Source: Earliella scabrosa | Taxonomy: Eukaryota; Basidiomycota; Agaricomycetes; Polyporales; Polyporaceae | DNA: 64,000 nt | Assembly: GCA_022605405.1 (NCBI GenBank) | Contig: JABYQQ010000023.1 | Span: 558,001 to 622,000, forward strand | Reading direction: 5' to 3' | Shown: positions 1-12,600 of the stretch, piece after piece | Position numbering within the stretch: position 1 is the first letter of the stretch | Layout of the letters: every line of letters begins with the position of its first letter | Program-made: the position numbers and the translations under genes | The notes under the pieces: generated by a model | The model's input: only the letters and a program-made list of their open reading frames with translations | Told to the model about the DNA's origin: nothing | Database searches by the model: none

Positions 1-363
1 GAACAGAGATGCGGCTGCAGGTCACGCAGCAACGGTTCACCATATTGCTTGTCTATGACGCTCACCACAGGAGATCCTTAGGTACCGCCTCTCCGTCATC
101 TTACATCTCGACTTCTACGGTTCGGAACGTCACTGGCAGAATGCACTACCTGACGTGGTGAACCTCTGACAGTACAATTATTGTCCAATGCCATTAACCC
201 GGATGTTGCAAGGTCGGCGCGTAACATCAATAGATCATGGCTGATCGTGCCAAATACCTTGATAGCGAGATGCGCGATGCCATCATCAACGTGATGACTT
301 TCCCCGAGTACCGGCTGTGGCGGAGAATCTGCTGGACGCTGTACAACGAGGTCATGGAGGTCC

Positions 364-2214
364 TCAGACATCACCGTGCTTCATCCGTTCTTTGACGACT
401 CCTTTCTCCAACGCCTCACCGAGCACGGCACGGTGGTGGGCGGTGTCCCTGCCCTGTTCTTCATCCTGCAGGATGTGTCGGTGCGGTGACTTGCAACAAA
501 CGTTTACAACGAAGCATTCTCGGCTGCACTCATCAAGTGCTGGTGCTGAAGCAATTGCAATAAGCGAATGCACACCTATGAAATGAAATACGCCGACCTC
601 CGTCTTGATCTCCTGGTTGCGGGTATGTAAACCACGCAGAACCTCGACTTGGTGAAAGAGTATAGTCTACTTGAGTGCAAAGCCAATGGTGCGATGTTGG
701 TCAGTGAAGTGGGCATTTTGATGCAGCTAACTCGGCTCTACATACCCCCATGGATTTGGCTTCCATCTCACGATATGTAGAAATGCGCTCCATCTCCACG
801 GGTTGCAAACCAGCGAGGCGAACCTGATCCTCCAGCCACAGTATGTATTCTTCGAGACTCTCAAGATACGTGCGCTTTCTTTCGTGTGCTGAGATACGAT
901 CCCTATCAGCTAGTGTGAGAATGAACAAGGCTGGGCAATGCAGCAGGCACTTACGGATCTGTGACGGGAAAACCTGCGTTCACCGACAGTGACCGAAACC
1001 ATTTCTTCCGTGCGCGGGTCGGAGTGTCATCCTCGCATGCTCGTTTGCGCTTCTTCATTCCTGTGGAGCCGCAGCCTTTTGGAGCAGCACCAGCTAGGGG
1101 TATAGAAGCGCGGGGATCGCTGCTAATCAATGGCGGTGAAGCACGCCCCGCCGCCGCAGTAAAGGACGCTAGCTGATCTCCCCCTTCCGACGCAGCTGGC
1201 CCCATCGACTCGGATGCGGAGGACACGTCCTCAGTTGCAGAACTGAAATCCACTGATGACGATGCATGCGATTGCGTGGACGGGTGAGGCTCGCCAAGCG
1301 GGTCCTGAGCTGCAGAGCTCGGTTCGAGAAGGTCTGTATAACCGTTGTCGGCAGCAGCGTCATCGGATGAGAAGGATTGAGCATTCGTAACCGAGGAGCA
1401 GATGACTGCAGCGCTAGGGAAGCAGGCGGAGTATAGGTCGAACGTTGTGGGAAGTGCAGCGACGGCATCCACAGCGGTTCCTTCGTCGTGATGCTTCGGT
1501 GTCTCACCCCTTCCCAGCATCAACTCGCAAAGACGGCTTGTATCATCGGGTAGGGAGTTTCTCCCGGATGGTAGCCAAGACGAGCTCTGCGCGCCCCACC
1601 TCATTGCCCCGGGGCTCTCCAACAGACACTCTGTCATGCCGGACAGGTGGGATGAAGACGGTGGAGCGGAGAGGAAGGGAACGAAATCCTCCACCACGTG
1701 TGCAGTGTCCGCTGCGGTCACCTTTAACGTGATCTCCGTGTAATCCACAGTCGGAGACAGCGCATCTGTCAACGAGCTGTACGTGGATTGTGGAGCTGAG
1801 CCACAGATACCGATCATGTCCGGGTGGGATTTCCAGTGCTGTTGCTCGAGGGGGTCGTACCCAACCCCTTGGGCAAGTGGAGGAAAACGGACATATTGGG
1901 AGGGCGTGGAGTGTGTGGTAGAACAAAGCTGCAATTCAGCGATAGCTCCCGGGGGCAGCCCAGTGGTGGCAGAACGATCTTCAAGGTGCAGAAGGCTGAG
2001 GGACGAAGGTCGCATAGTGGGGTCCTCATTGGTACATAACTGTGAGTTTACTGTATGTCCCGATGGCGGCGCAGCGGTCAGGCAAAGAGACTAGTGGGAG
2101 ACATCGGAATGCTCAGGTCTCAGATGTATGTCCAGATCTGTTCATGAACTCACTGACCTCAGCAGACATTGGCAAGTCTCGAATGGAATACGGGTTGTAT
2201 TGAGGGTACTCCAT
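364..2214 (-). CDS. Putative bZIP/bHLH-like DNA-binding protein, 4-exon model
   Basis: Model: exons 2214-2158, 2039-955, 902-746 and 612-364, all frames agreeing (about 515 aa); the last exon is the weakest. The start is an ATG opening MEYPQYNPY. Residues 20-380 are Ser/Pro-rich and probably disordered. They end in a basic stretch (KKRKRACEDD, RARKKWFRSL), and splicing then gives TDPDRISAHERKRTYLESLEEYILWLEDQ, a basic region followed by heptad-spaced hydrophobics (described here in overlapping parts: TDPDRISAHERKRT and YLESLEEYILWLEDQ). That layout suggests a dimerising DNA-binding region like a bZIP or bHLH. I recall similar anonymous proteins in Agaricomycetes but no named family. The second splice (GTAAGT at 954, acceptor AG at 904-903) is required to join the basic region and fits well. 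The function is inferred from composition only. Confidence 0.5.
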
Positions 2215-3162
2215 GGTGGAAAGCAGGACGGCGGCGCTAGACAATAAACACGGACGATAGTCCCGATCTTCCATTTCAAGGGTCGCCGCATGCAGCACTC
2301 CCCCCTGTCACCGCTCACGGACCATGACAAGATCGGCGTTCCTTCGAGAGGACCAACGTGCTCAAGTTCACCTCTAATCTGATCCGCACAACAATACAGC
2401 ATGTACATAATCATACGTCTCCACGCGCTTCAAGTTGTTACATGAAAGAGGCGGACACAGACACCTACCTACTCAGGGTGCCGTATGCTTCCCGGATCAG
2501 AACACCCCCCGCGTCGATGTTACCTTACTCAATCCAAGTCACAAACTGCAATTGACCTCGCACATCGTACCACAGCGAAACTTTGACCTTCGCTACCTCC
2601 ATCATCTCTCATGGATAGTGCACGGTTCGATGTACTCCTGACTAGAGGAAATGGCGCACATCGCGGCGGAGAAGTACGCGGCCTCCGTGACAGCTGACAC
2701 TATCTGATCGCGAGCTGTCGAGCGTAGGTCCCCACGGTCTAGCTTCTGTACGTGAACTCCACACCTCCATCGGCAGACGGCGGAGGCCCGTCAATAAGGT
2801 ATCCATCACGAAGCGTTAGCAGCGGCGCGCGCACCGTTCATAACAAGCCAGCACGGCGCTATCCCCCGGCTCCTCCGCCACCACAACTCGCTCGTCCTCT
2901 CCACGGTCTGTCACATTCACAACCCGTGCAAAAGCATGCAGTTCAACGCACCGTACGCTGCTCATGGTGGCGAGCTTCTGGAGGAATCGACAGGGACATT
3001 GCAGACGGCCGCGTGTTACCCGCCCCCCGCTTCACGGGTCGGTTGGGGCTGGATGACTGCTGTGGCGGAATGCATGCAAGTCGGTGACGCTGTTGTGCCA
3101 AACGACATCCACAATTACAGCAATTACATGGGCACGGCAGCCCGCCTTTCCGTCGACAGGCC
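2215..3162. other. Intergenic region, no supported gene
   Basis: Only short overlapping open frames on both strands and no recognisable domain. It probably holds the divergent promoters of the minus gene ending at 2214 and the plus gene starting near 3163, and possibly unrecognised 5' exons of the latter (open frame 2752-3087). Confidence 0.4.
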
Positions 3163-4059
3163 ATGCCTGCAGAACCAGGTTCGCGCACGATCACAATCAG
3201 TCTGTTAGCTACCTCTGACGCTCTCCAGCCTGCCGCCCAAGCGATGCAAGGGGAACCTATCTCCGTCAACCGTATCCCAACCGCACGCGAAGATCCCACA
3301 CTCTTGAAATGCAGGGAAGAGGGAATGTGCTTGACCCACGGAGAACGACGCAGCGAGGCCACGGCGACATCATCGGCTATCGCGACACTCTACCGCTACC
3401 AGCCGCACCTGGAAGAGGTGAACAACGACAGCGCTGACGGCAGAGGACAGATTCGTGCTATCGGTGGACCGTCGAAGAAAACCTCCCGCCCCGCACGGAC
3501 CCACAAGGAGTCCGTCAACCGTCGAGCACTCGGTCCGACAGTAGCGTTGAAGAAACGTAAGGTATGGTATCACGCGCTCGAGAACCGACTCTTCAACGCC
3601 CACGAGATGTAAGCAAATAATTGAAGGCACATCCTAACTGATGTGTTGACATCACTGTCTTCCTGTCCTGGAGCGGTTATTTAGGTGCCCCTCATCGACG
3701 TACACTCTACACGGCTTCATTGGAAGGACACATCGACCGCCTACACAACCAACTGCTACGACGATCTCTATTTCCTGCTCCTCCAGATGCCCTAGTCTGT
3801 TACCGCGGCCTTGATCCGAAGTTAGCAAAGGTGCGTTCCACTCGTAAGTACCATGCTCAGCGTTAGCTTCACTGCGCGCGTAGGTGATGATGGCGGGACT
3901 TCAATATGACATTACCAACATGCGTCTGGAAATACGCGAACGAGAACGCAGTGTACGTACCACGGTTCACCACATATATTCTGATGAATCTGACATTGTA
4001 ACCAGATCAACGACCTCACTGAACTGTTGAACAAGCACAACGGACGAGACCGTCGTTGA
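3163..4059 (+). CDS. Small coiled-coil protein of a fungal lineage-specific family
   Basis: Four-exon model: 3163-3608, 3674-3830, 3884-3952 and 4006-4059, giving 241 aa with all phases consistent. The second exon was chosen with the acceptor AG at 3672-3673, because only that one keeps frame and yields the continuous string GYLGAPHRRTLYTASLEGHI. This is followed by RLHNQLLRRSLFPAPP and, over two further exons, a Leu/Arg/Glu-rich helix (VMMAGLQYDITNMRLEIRER, then INDLTELLNK). The layout APHRRT(L/I)YxASLExHIDxLHxQLL is one I remember from many anonymous Agaricomycete proteins; no function is known to me. The C-terminal 60 residues look like an amphipathic coiled coil. The true start could lie further upstream. 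Confidence 0.55.
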
Positions 4060-5632
4060 AACGAGATGCGAGCTCTCACAGGCGGTTAAAAGACCTTGCA
4101 GTGGCAGAGGACTCGGAAGGCCACTTGGACTATCCCAGAGTACACATACAATGTGACAGCAAGCAATCTCGAGCTGATGCATGCCGACCTTCATAGCTCG
4201 AATACCAGCATCGCTCCAAGCTGGAATACGCCGAGCAGCTCACCATCGTGCTTTCTCGAACGCCCGTCGACGATCTCGAAGCCCGCCCTCCAGAGCATCG
4301 GAGCTATCGGCCTCGCCAGCACACCTAACCCGTCGACTAACATCGCCGAGAGGTCGAGGGTGCGATGGGGCCCATCACCCTCTGCCGCCAGTTACTCTGC
4401 GAGCGCGACGGTCAGCAGACCTTGAACTCCGACCGGTATCCTGCCCAGCTCTGCCTCGTGCGGAACCGTGAACGTCGAGCACGATGGCTCCTCCCGTGCA
4501 CACTCGGCGCATGTCAGTGTACGTGCTCGACGCTTCGAAGCATGTGTCGACGTCTGCAACGGTAAAGCTACGGAAGCTCGAGCGGCTGCCGTATGTAAGA
4601 GAACTCGGTACCGTCGTCCACGGCATATCACATCTACTCGTCTTCATTTATCTCCCTATCCCCACCTCCCGTTCGTGCCGCTGGTCCCATTGTGCGATGC
4701 ACTCAAGTCGTCTGCGCCCCCCTCCCTGGCATGCATCTCATCATATCTCTCTTCCGCCTTGCAATTACTTGACTTCGTTGTGCACCTCGCTGCTCTTCAT
4801 CCCTCAGGGTCTCAGTACCCTTCTGCCCTTCGCCGTACATATGGTTTCTGTGCAGTACAGAAACCGGCCTTCGGCGCGCGACGCGTGGGCGGGCGCAGTA
4901 TCTACACGCGCATGTAATATTGCAATCGAGTTATTCATATAAGAATCTGCAGGTGAGCAGCTCTGGGAGAATGTTGAGTTGCCCACAACGCTACAGATAG
5001 TAAGGTCGCCACATGGTTGTGCTGGGGCGGATCCCGTGGACCCGTTCAGATATGAGACCAGATATGTACCATGCACGTCAAGCATTCATGCGACAAAGTC
5101 GGTGTCGGCCTCCACCAAGTCCCTTCCTCAACAGTGCTCTCCGCCCGCTCGCCCCCCTTGCTCGTCCGCACGCGCCGGAGTGGCCGCTGTCGCTAGGAGC
5201 TCGGTGAAGTCGAGCGGGAATAGCGTGGGCGTGGCGGCCGAGCTTGAGGGATAGCAGACGGCCCGGAGGACGTCGCCGGTCTGGATGTACGCGAGGTTGT
5301 AAGGAGCAGCAGGAGCGCGCTCGTGAGTGCTCTCTCAGGCGAAGAGGATGCGCTGGGCGGCGGCGGGGAGCTGCGAGTGGGAGAGCAACGCGAGAAAGAG
5401 GAAGAGGGAAGGGCGTAGGGGAGGCGAGGACGATTGCTGCGGTTATCGTGGAAGAGTGGTGGGAGAGGTGGGATGAGTGGAGGAAGACGAGCGGAGGAGG
5501 CTGTGAACGCGAGAGGTACGGACAGCGCATGTAGGCACATTTTCGGAGATCATCTGTTGAACATGCGAGCCCATGACCTACGGAGACACACAATGAGAGA
5601 ACAGCGTGACTAACCGTGCCCATCCAACGCTT
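4060..5632. other. No convincing gene
   Basis: GC-rich DNA with open frames on both strands. On the minus strand around 5,140-5,330 one frame reads plausible protein (AAPYNLAYIQTGDVLRAVCY, then PLDFTELLATAATPA), but it is preceded by an in-frame TGA and has no clear splice sites. It may be an exon or a decayed gene fragment. I do not recognise it. Confidence 0.3.
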
Positions 5633-6200
5633 TCACCACCCTAGAGAACAACACCCTTTCGGATACCCAACACCGAGCAGACCGCTACCCTTCGTAGGGT
5701 GCCGGCCATCCTCGTACATCTGCTTGCAAATCTCCGTGACGATATGCAGCTCCTGTGAGGTAGCCTCATACTGACGAAGCTGCTGAAGGAGATACTTGTA
5801 GACTGGATGGTAGGCGTCTTCAGTGAATGGAACGGGAGCATCGTCACGAAGCGGATGGTATGAGTCAAAGCGGCGTTCATATGGTCCGGAGGGTATCCTG
5901 CACGTACTCGCAGTCAGCAGCACACCGGCATAACAACAGGACCCGCCCCCCAACTCACGTCGGATCTAAGCAGCAAGAGCCACTCTCCCTTAGTCCCGCC
6001 TTTCCCACCCAGGGACGGCCCTCCACAACGCCGAACATCTCGACGAATTCCGGATAAGCAGGTTTGAAGGGAGGCGTGAAAACATCGCCATCTGCGCCTG
6101 CAGCTCCTCGATCTGCCTCGCAATGAGGTGCACCTCTTTAGTCGGAATCGTCGTCCCGTAGAGTGCGCTACTAGCGGACACGCGCGCCGGTGAGGGTCAC
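5633..6200 (-). pseudogene. DUF6532-like C-terminal gene fragment
   Basis: Two exons can be joined: one ending near 5,967 (frame VFTPPFKPAYPEFVEMFG, donor GTGAGT) and one from about 5,899 down to 5,633. The second encodes PFTEDAYHPVYKYLLQQLRQ, then YEATSQELHIVTEICKQMYE. That string is repeated in degraded form at 12,601-12,730, where it follows a CVIDEWNDGTFSK motif typical of the C-terminus of DUF6532 proteins. It is therefore probably the tail of such a gene. No N-terminal DUF6532 half is present here, so this is probably a fragment or chimera. Confidence 0.4.
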
Positions 6201-6439
6201 TATCTGGGTGCGGGAATGTCCTAAAGGGCAAGGATAGCTCTCCGGAGGCGCGGTTGGGACCGACAGTGGCGAATGAGTGGCTTGATGGGAAGATGGGGAG
6301 AAGAAGTTCGTGCTGAGCGGGTGGGAGAAGGATGATAGCAGGCGGGAAACTGGCGACGCACTAAGGGCGAGGGAGTGACTGCAACGAGTAGGAGAGACTA
6401 GCCCGGTGCGCGGTGGAATGGATCGTTTGAGGATATAGG

Positions 6440-7095
6440 TCATTAACGACGATGGGCGGGCATGCAGAAACGTCGAGAATGCGATGGTATCGGTACGTCG
6501 CCGTGTGGCGAGAGAGCTACGGAGCTTCTGCGCTCGCTCCCGTACTGTGGGCGCACTGAGGAAGGGGCACCGAGGATGGGAGATGGTGACACTCACGATG
6601 ACCATTCGTTGCCACAGATCCGTTCATGGCGCTCAACGTCTTCCTCACCGCGCTCCCTGCGCGCCCCGGCGGGCGCCGCCTCGCGCTGCACCTCCTGACC
6701 GTCGTCAAGCGGTTCGTGGGGCTTGCGCCATGCGAGTCACGCCGCGCACTCGTGTGCCAGCCGACAGAAATTCTTGGCGCGATTGTGGGGCACATCGAGC
6801 GCAGGAGCGATCATGTAGGCGGATGCACATAATTGTAGTCCCGAGGCACTTTGACTACAGGCAAGCGTGAGTGATCTCGGAGTGCACCGCGCGTTGGCAC
6901 GGAACGTGCGGCGGCTGAAGGTTCTGGACGAGCGAGGGGGGGAGGGCGAGGTTCGTGTGCCGAAGGGAGTCAGTGTGACGGCGACGGATATAGACCTGCA
7001 TTTGACAGACGAAGAGCTGCTGCACTCGCTCACGTACTGTGGGCACGCTGAGGAAGGGAGCGGTGAATGCGAGACGGTGGTGCTCACCAGATTTC
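6440..7095. repeat. Diverged direct duplication (about 6,440-6,605 and 6,925-7,095)
   Basis: Two blocks share words such as gcgctcgctcccgtactgtg and gcactcgctcacgtactgtg, each followed by GGC(A/G)C(A)CTGAGGAAGGG. The minus-strand readings share a PTVRERxQ motif. No protein family is recognised. Probably an old local duplication. Confidence 0.45.
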
Positions 7096-7930
7096 CTGCA
7101 CCCGCTGTCACGGCCCTTGAGCTTCGCTCTCATGAGTTATGTGGGGTCGCCGATGGGGCCTTCTCGGCGGACGCTATGTGGGTGTCTTGATCTATCATAT
7201 TATACTGGTCCTGTCATTCATAAGTAGGACAGAAGGCTGAGCAAGATGCGAGCGAAGCCGGATGAGTATCTGTCAGTGTGATTTGCGATGTATCGTCGTA
7301 CGCACTGTTGTCGAAGACAATCCTCGCAGTGGACCAGGCGTTGCTTTTCGCAGTTCTGGCACCCAATGCACGAACCGCAGATCGCCGTTTCCGCACCATG
7401 GGATGAAGCCGAGCTTGTTGAACATGTTCTGTGCACTATCCACTAAGGTAAGTGTTCCGTTCAGGATTTTAGGGAGAAGACAAGTGGACGGCATCGCGCA
7501 GTTATTGATCATGATGAGTTCTGAGACTCGAGCTGAAGCACGAACCGCACGGACGGACGTGCTGTGACCGAATAAACGCACCAGCACACTCTGGAAGTGC
7601 ATGCACCAGACAGATGCGAGATGAACTCACCTTCATGAACACAAGATCCGCCGCCGCCAGTATTGCAATCTTGTGCGCTAGCTGCCTCCTTCGGCAAGGA
7701 ACCTTGCTTGCATCCATGGTAAGGGTCTTGAAAGAATCGGGCAAAGGGTCGAGATAAGGGAGCCGTGAACAAGCGGGCGTAGGCGGTCTCAGAAAGAAGA
7801 AAGTCGAGGAGTTGAACAGCGTGCGTCGTCACGTGGGGCCTGGTGACGCGTCCTCCTCAATTGGCTCTCTCACTGGTTCCTTCCTGCTTGCACCAAACGC
7901 GCTTGCGGCTTGCTTGCAGCTGATCTGCAA
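7096..7930. other. No supported gene
   Basis: Short open frames on both strands and no domain recognised. The 3' part probably contains the promoter of the plus-strand gene at 7,945. Confidence 0.3.
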
Positions 7931-7944
7931 TAGTGTCTCATCTC

Positions 7945-8944
7945 ATGTCTGAAGACCTGCATTCTGATTCTGACAAGGAGGAAGAGGCATCTCTTCAGAT
8001 GGCCCTCAAAAGGCACATCATTAGAGGTGAGTCCATGGTTGACCGGTGATGATCATGATGCATGACTGACTGCTCATGCCAAGTGCGAGAATCGGCCGCT
8101 GGTCTTTGCCCCCAAATACCAATTCTTGGTGTGTTTGCGTTTGGGGAGCGTCAGGGAGCGTCGCGACTGGAGCTTGCAGCTCCACATGGGGCTTGACGGA
8201 GAAAACATGTTGTTTGAATCCACTAGGGTATGTGCGAACGGCCGCTGGCTTTAGGTTGGCTGCTCACATTCTGCAGCGCGTCATGTCAAGGCTTTGGTAC
8301 TCGTGTTTCCAAGCGGATCGTCCCTATCATGCTCAATCGCCTGAAAATGAGACGATGTTCCTTTCCCGAGTAAGTCTTTTGTCGCATTTTGATCTTGGGT
8401 GGACCTCAACCCTCTCATTCCTCAAGGTCTTAAAATCTCTGCCATGGCTAAGCGAGTGTTACGTGGAAGCATGGCCCGTGCTTCAGTACGCACAGCCGCG
8501 TTTTGAGTCCCGATTGGTCACCCAACTTGTCAAGAACGGTACGTTTCCCTGCTCTTCTGCCACTGTTCTACCTTACAGATGCATTCATGACCTCAAGACC
8601 CTAGTGATGGACAGTCTGCGTCCCTTGTGAGCCTTGATGGCATGAACCATGGGATAGGCGAGCGGCGCGAGAACGACATGAGTCGTAATGGAGGTGAGCG
8701 GGGCGACCATGACCTGGACGTGTTTCCTTGGCAAGATGAGATGCATCTATACAATTTCCTTCAGTCTCTTGGAGACATGGCGCTCAGTACGTTCCCAGTT
8801 TGGTGCCAGCTCGGGTACTCTCAAGATGATGATTTCGGTGAATTGGACGATATGACATCGCACATGTGGAATATGTGGATTCTATGCATTCACAAAGAAG
8901 GTCATATCACCGAAGGCGAGTTAGTCGCTCTTCGTTGCTCCTAG
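7945..8944 (+). CDS. Unrecognised spliced gene, possibly decayed
   Basis: An ATG at 7,945 opens a short acidic exon (MSEDLHSDSDKEEE) ending at a GTGAGT donor. Downstream exons read well in pieces: PLVFAPKYQFLVCLRLGSVR, LHMGLDGENMLFES, RVMSRLWYSCFQADRPYHAQ, VLKSLPWLSECYVEAW, then an acidic last exon with DHDLDVFPWQDEMHLYNFLQ. Introns at about 8,227-8,276 and 8,371-8,425 fit in frame. Two other joins (after exon 1 and near 8,540-8,610) need a frame change. The gene may carry frameshifts or my exon borders may be wrong. No family is recognised. Confidence 0.35.
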
Positions 8945-8967
8945 TAGATCTGACGACGCATCCCTAG

Positions 8968-9515
8968 TTGCATTGCCATGTAGCCATGTATTCTCAATGT
9001 TCGAGAGGTCTGGCGAATGGAACATCGTACATCGCATCTAGTGAAGTCGTCGGGGTTTGTCTCTTCGCGCGAGTCCATCCTTCCTTGACTACTCAACATC
9101 GCTTCCCAACTGTCCCGTTTCCCTGCCTCATCCGCCTGTGTGCATCCCGTGTGGCAGGGGGCATGGTAGCCGCCGCCTGCGAAGAGACCCCACAGCGGTC
9201 GCCGATTCGGTGATTCTCACTTTTCAATTTGCTACACCGTAACTCACTAGGTCTATGCAGACTCTCAACTCTCCGCATCCCGTCGACCTTTCCAACGGCC
9301 ATGCGTTCGAACACTCTCCGCAGATCACCGTACACTCCTCCGCCGCAGTCCAAGTCCTCCACCCTCATCCGCATTACCACCAGTACCCCCACGACATAGA
9401 TTCTTGGCATGTGAATCCCAATCAGCATGGTCATCGTCGCATCGGACGCTCTCCCTCCCGCAGCCGTTCTGCGTCACCAATGTGTTGCTCCTCCTCCTCT
9501 GCGCATGCTCTCTAG
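8968..9515 (+). CDS. Hypothetical His/Pro/Ser-rich protein
   Basis: Two-exon model 8968-9209 and 9251-9515 (168 aa). The phase-2 intron with GTGATT/CACTAG joins the frames correctly. The second exon is rich in His, Pro and Ser (VLHPHPHYHQYPHD, then SPSRSRSASP), a composition common in fungal regulators, but no DNA-binding domain is visible. The open frame on the opposite strand is comparable in length, so the strand is not certain. Confidence 0.3.
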
Positions 9516-9911
9516 GACACCTACGTTCTAAACTGCTCGCCGACCGCCGGACGCTGTCCACGCTCGATAGCGCGCACTGTGCGTACGAGAACGGCCTGCT
9601 CTACACGCTCACCTTCTTCGGGCTCACCTCCGAGCGGTCGGCGGGACGTGTCCCGGGGAGCGAGGGAGGAAATACATAGCAATGGCCCTCCGGGCGGACC
9701 TGGACACTTCTCAGGACTCGGGTTACAGTAAGACGATCGAGGTTCGGGTCGAGTGGCAGTGCGATCCGTCAGCATCATGGTAACAACATAAGTAGAAAGT
9801 ATACGAGCACCGTGGTGGGGAGATGGGGTGAGAACGGGCTTTCGAATCTAATATCAACTGCACTACTAGAGCCTGCGATCATGGCACCTTGGGTAGTGCA
9901 TGATGTTGCGA

Positions 9912-10706
9912 TCACAGGTCTCCAACTACAGACCCTTCGCCTGCGACTGACCCGTCTTCCGAGCCATGTTCGTCTCCGCTTGCAGGGGGTGACAAGGACA
10001 GGCGGAGGAGCATCGCGATCGCGTGATTCACGACCTTCCGCGTCGGGGTGGGGAGGAGGGCGACATCGCGCTTGAATCCTTCGTGATTGGCGATATCCCT
10101 CCAGGAGACACCGTCACGATCATCGTCGTCATGAAGATGGGTAATCATACACTCCAAGCAATCACTTTCATCGTTGTCATGCATGTGAGGACATGGCGAT
10201 AGGATCGCCAAATTGGTCGGCTGTGCACTCCTCGTTTCCCAAAGCGCGCCAGCAGGAATAACGAGCAAGTGCGCGTGGCGTGCATACTCGTACGACAAGC
10301 ACGTCGGACGAGACGAGTAACCCTTTGATACAAGAGCTATACGAAGTTGTCAGTAAGCTCACGAGGGCAAGAACGCTTAAGATCGTAGAGTATAACACGC
10401 ACTTGTGTGCCAGCTACACTGGACGCCGTCTCGCATAAAGCACGGGAAGCATTTCCACGTACTCAAGTTTGTGGCGCCACAACGCAGACCACTCCGAACA
10501 CACTCATCGCATCGTCGCTTACGCGTGTCTTCCAGACTCTTGAACAAGCCGATGGTGGCGTGAGCGGGGTTGAGCAGGGCAGGGAAGACAGGCACGATTT
10601 GTCCCGTGCGGCGAATCTGCCGAACGACTTCGCGGACGGGGGGAAGGAGTGATTGCATGGGCGCATCTGCCAGGAAACGAGAGCGTGCAGATGATTGGGT
10701 GGGCAT
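9912..10706 (-). CDS. Cysteine-cluster (putative zinc-binding) protein
   Basis: Two exons, 10706-10403 and 10336-9912, joined by a clean GTGCGT..TAG intron in phase 1 (242 aa). Exon 1 ends with a cysteine cluster: CDECVRSGLRC, nine residues, CFPCFMRDGVQCSW. The pattern CxxCx6C...CxxCx6C resembles a fungal binuclear cluster but has the spacing seen in many anonymous basidiomycete proteins rather than classical Gal4. Exon 2 has a second CxxC (DCLECMITH) amid Asp/His-rich sequence (HLHDDDDRD) and a possible short helix. Probably a nuclear zinc-binding protein; no target can be inferred. Confidence 0.5.
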
Positions 10707-12600
10707 GGTGGGGTCCGCTCAAATGGTGCTCGCGGGACGGCGTGATGGTGGCAAGCGATGAGCGCAGCTCCGATGTATACATCAGGAAACGCTCGAGTCG
10801 CAATACGGCGCTACATAGCCTACAGTGGCTCTAGCGCACCATATATAGTGACCACTCCACAGTATAGCGAAGCCCAGAGAGCCCATAAATGCTCCTTCGG
10901 GCTACTACGCTATGCGTCGGACACCCAGATGGCACACCATGATGATATAGAACACCGATGATATTCGACGTGGCACATAAATGCGTACATGAGACTACGG
11001 AGGGCAACATACACTACCAACGTCTACAATAGGGAGAGAACATATAGGCGCACCTTGGCTTTCTCAAGTCACTCTCAACATCGCACCTACATACGGATGC
11101 GTGCGGAGGCATCCTAGCGGGGGTTACTCGACCATCAGAAGGCTGCTGCGGTAGTGGAGTAGATGTAGATGCAATGGGATGTGTCACCGCTGCGATGTAC
11201 AACACAGGTGAGCCTTGGGCAGAGGAAGAGAAAGGACGACGCACCGCACTTGAGCATCAACTTGATCGGCTTGCTGGGGCGCAATGAGCCCTTATAGGTC
11301 TTGCATGGGCGATGGGTGGTGCGAGGATGACGCACGGCGTGAGTGTTCATGATACTAAGTGAGATTAGACTCAACAGCGCCTGTACAGCAGGGGTGCCCT
11401 CACCAGAGAGACGACAACATTGAGGATGCAGACGACTAGTTGAACGGGAAAGAGCTGTCGCTGTTGAACAATGAGCAGCTGTCAACGAAAGGGACAAGGT
11501 TGTGGACCAGCGGCAAAGACACACCTATCTTTGACCAAGACCATCATGCGACGACGAAAGAGGGGATGTGGGCGGAACGAGGGATGAGACGTGATGCGAA
11601 GTGCTGAAGCGTGCGGATGGTTGAACATGATGGTGGGCTGTTAATGTAAGAAGAGACGCGTTGGACAGAGCCTACCAACGCGGCTGCGCGAGCAAGGCAA
11701 GAGAGACAACGTGTCTGCTGCTCGAGACAACGGCCCACGCAGTCAAACTCCTGGATATACCCACAAGAACGAATGCCCAAGCATAGCCAACCAGAACAGA
11801 TGTAGAACGGAAGAACCGGGATGGTGGAAGGAAGGGAGGTGAAAAATCGACAAAATTGAACATGGGCCGCTCTTGAGGGCAGATTAAAGCGGAGTCTGAA
11901 GGGCCGGAGATGCCCGTAAATGCTTCAGGGTCTAGAAGGGTCTAGAAGCGCTCACACGAACGCAGAACCATCTTGCATTCCACGGTGGGATATGCGAGGA
12001 GAGACTGGAGAGTCTTAAGTACGATCAATCACTGCGTTTGCCCGGCTCCTAGCAAGGCCGCCGCGAGACGGGCTCGTAGGACTTAGCGAAGGTCGGTCCG
12101 AGCCTGGCTCGCTGAGATGGCAGTTACTTCTAGGTGCGTTACTCCGCCAAGGCTAGCGCGGGGCACCGCGAGATGAGGACGCAAGGGGCAGGGCGAGCTG
12201 CCCTGTAGTGCGCCATTGCAAGCCATAGTCGCTTCGGCTGTTCAATATTGTAATCTATAACATTCCATAGTAGATGGTATATGCACTACTTGTTCTGCAG
12301 ATTCCCAGACTTTCATCAACGATGATCACGACAGACGGTAGCGAGGACTCAAGTTCATGATGCATTGGAGATACATACTGGACTACCGCAATCACAGCTA
12401 CTAGGCAGACTGATAGCTATTAGCCAGCATCCGAGTGGTCATGACGGCCTTGACGGCGCTTGAAGTCTTTGATTCCCTTCAGGTGGGGACCAAGTGTATG
12501 CTGAGAGAGTCTCGTCCGGACCAACCTTGGCATAGATGCTACGGGAGACGGTCTCCAGTTAGTCTTGACATAAGAGATGTACGTCATATCCAGCATGCCG
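10707..12600. other. Long gene-poor stretch
   Basis: Frames are short and frequently interrupted on both strands, with AT-richer patches (10,840-11,050; 12,240-12,420). I see no domain, tRNA box pair or clear repeat. The minus frame 11,135-11,524 is the longest open run but looks non-coding. Confidence 0.45.

Noticed and set aside
12020..12240. Possible tRNA or structured RNA
   Set aside because: GC-rich with some self-complementarity, but no A/B box pair, anticodon arm or CCA-proximal stem could be drawn.
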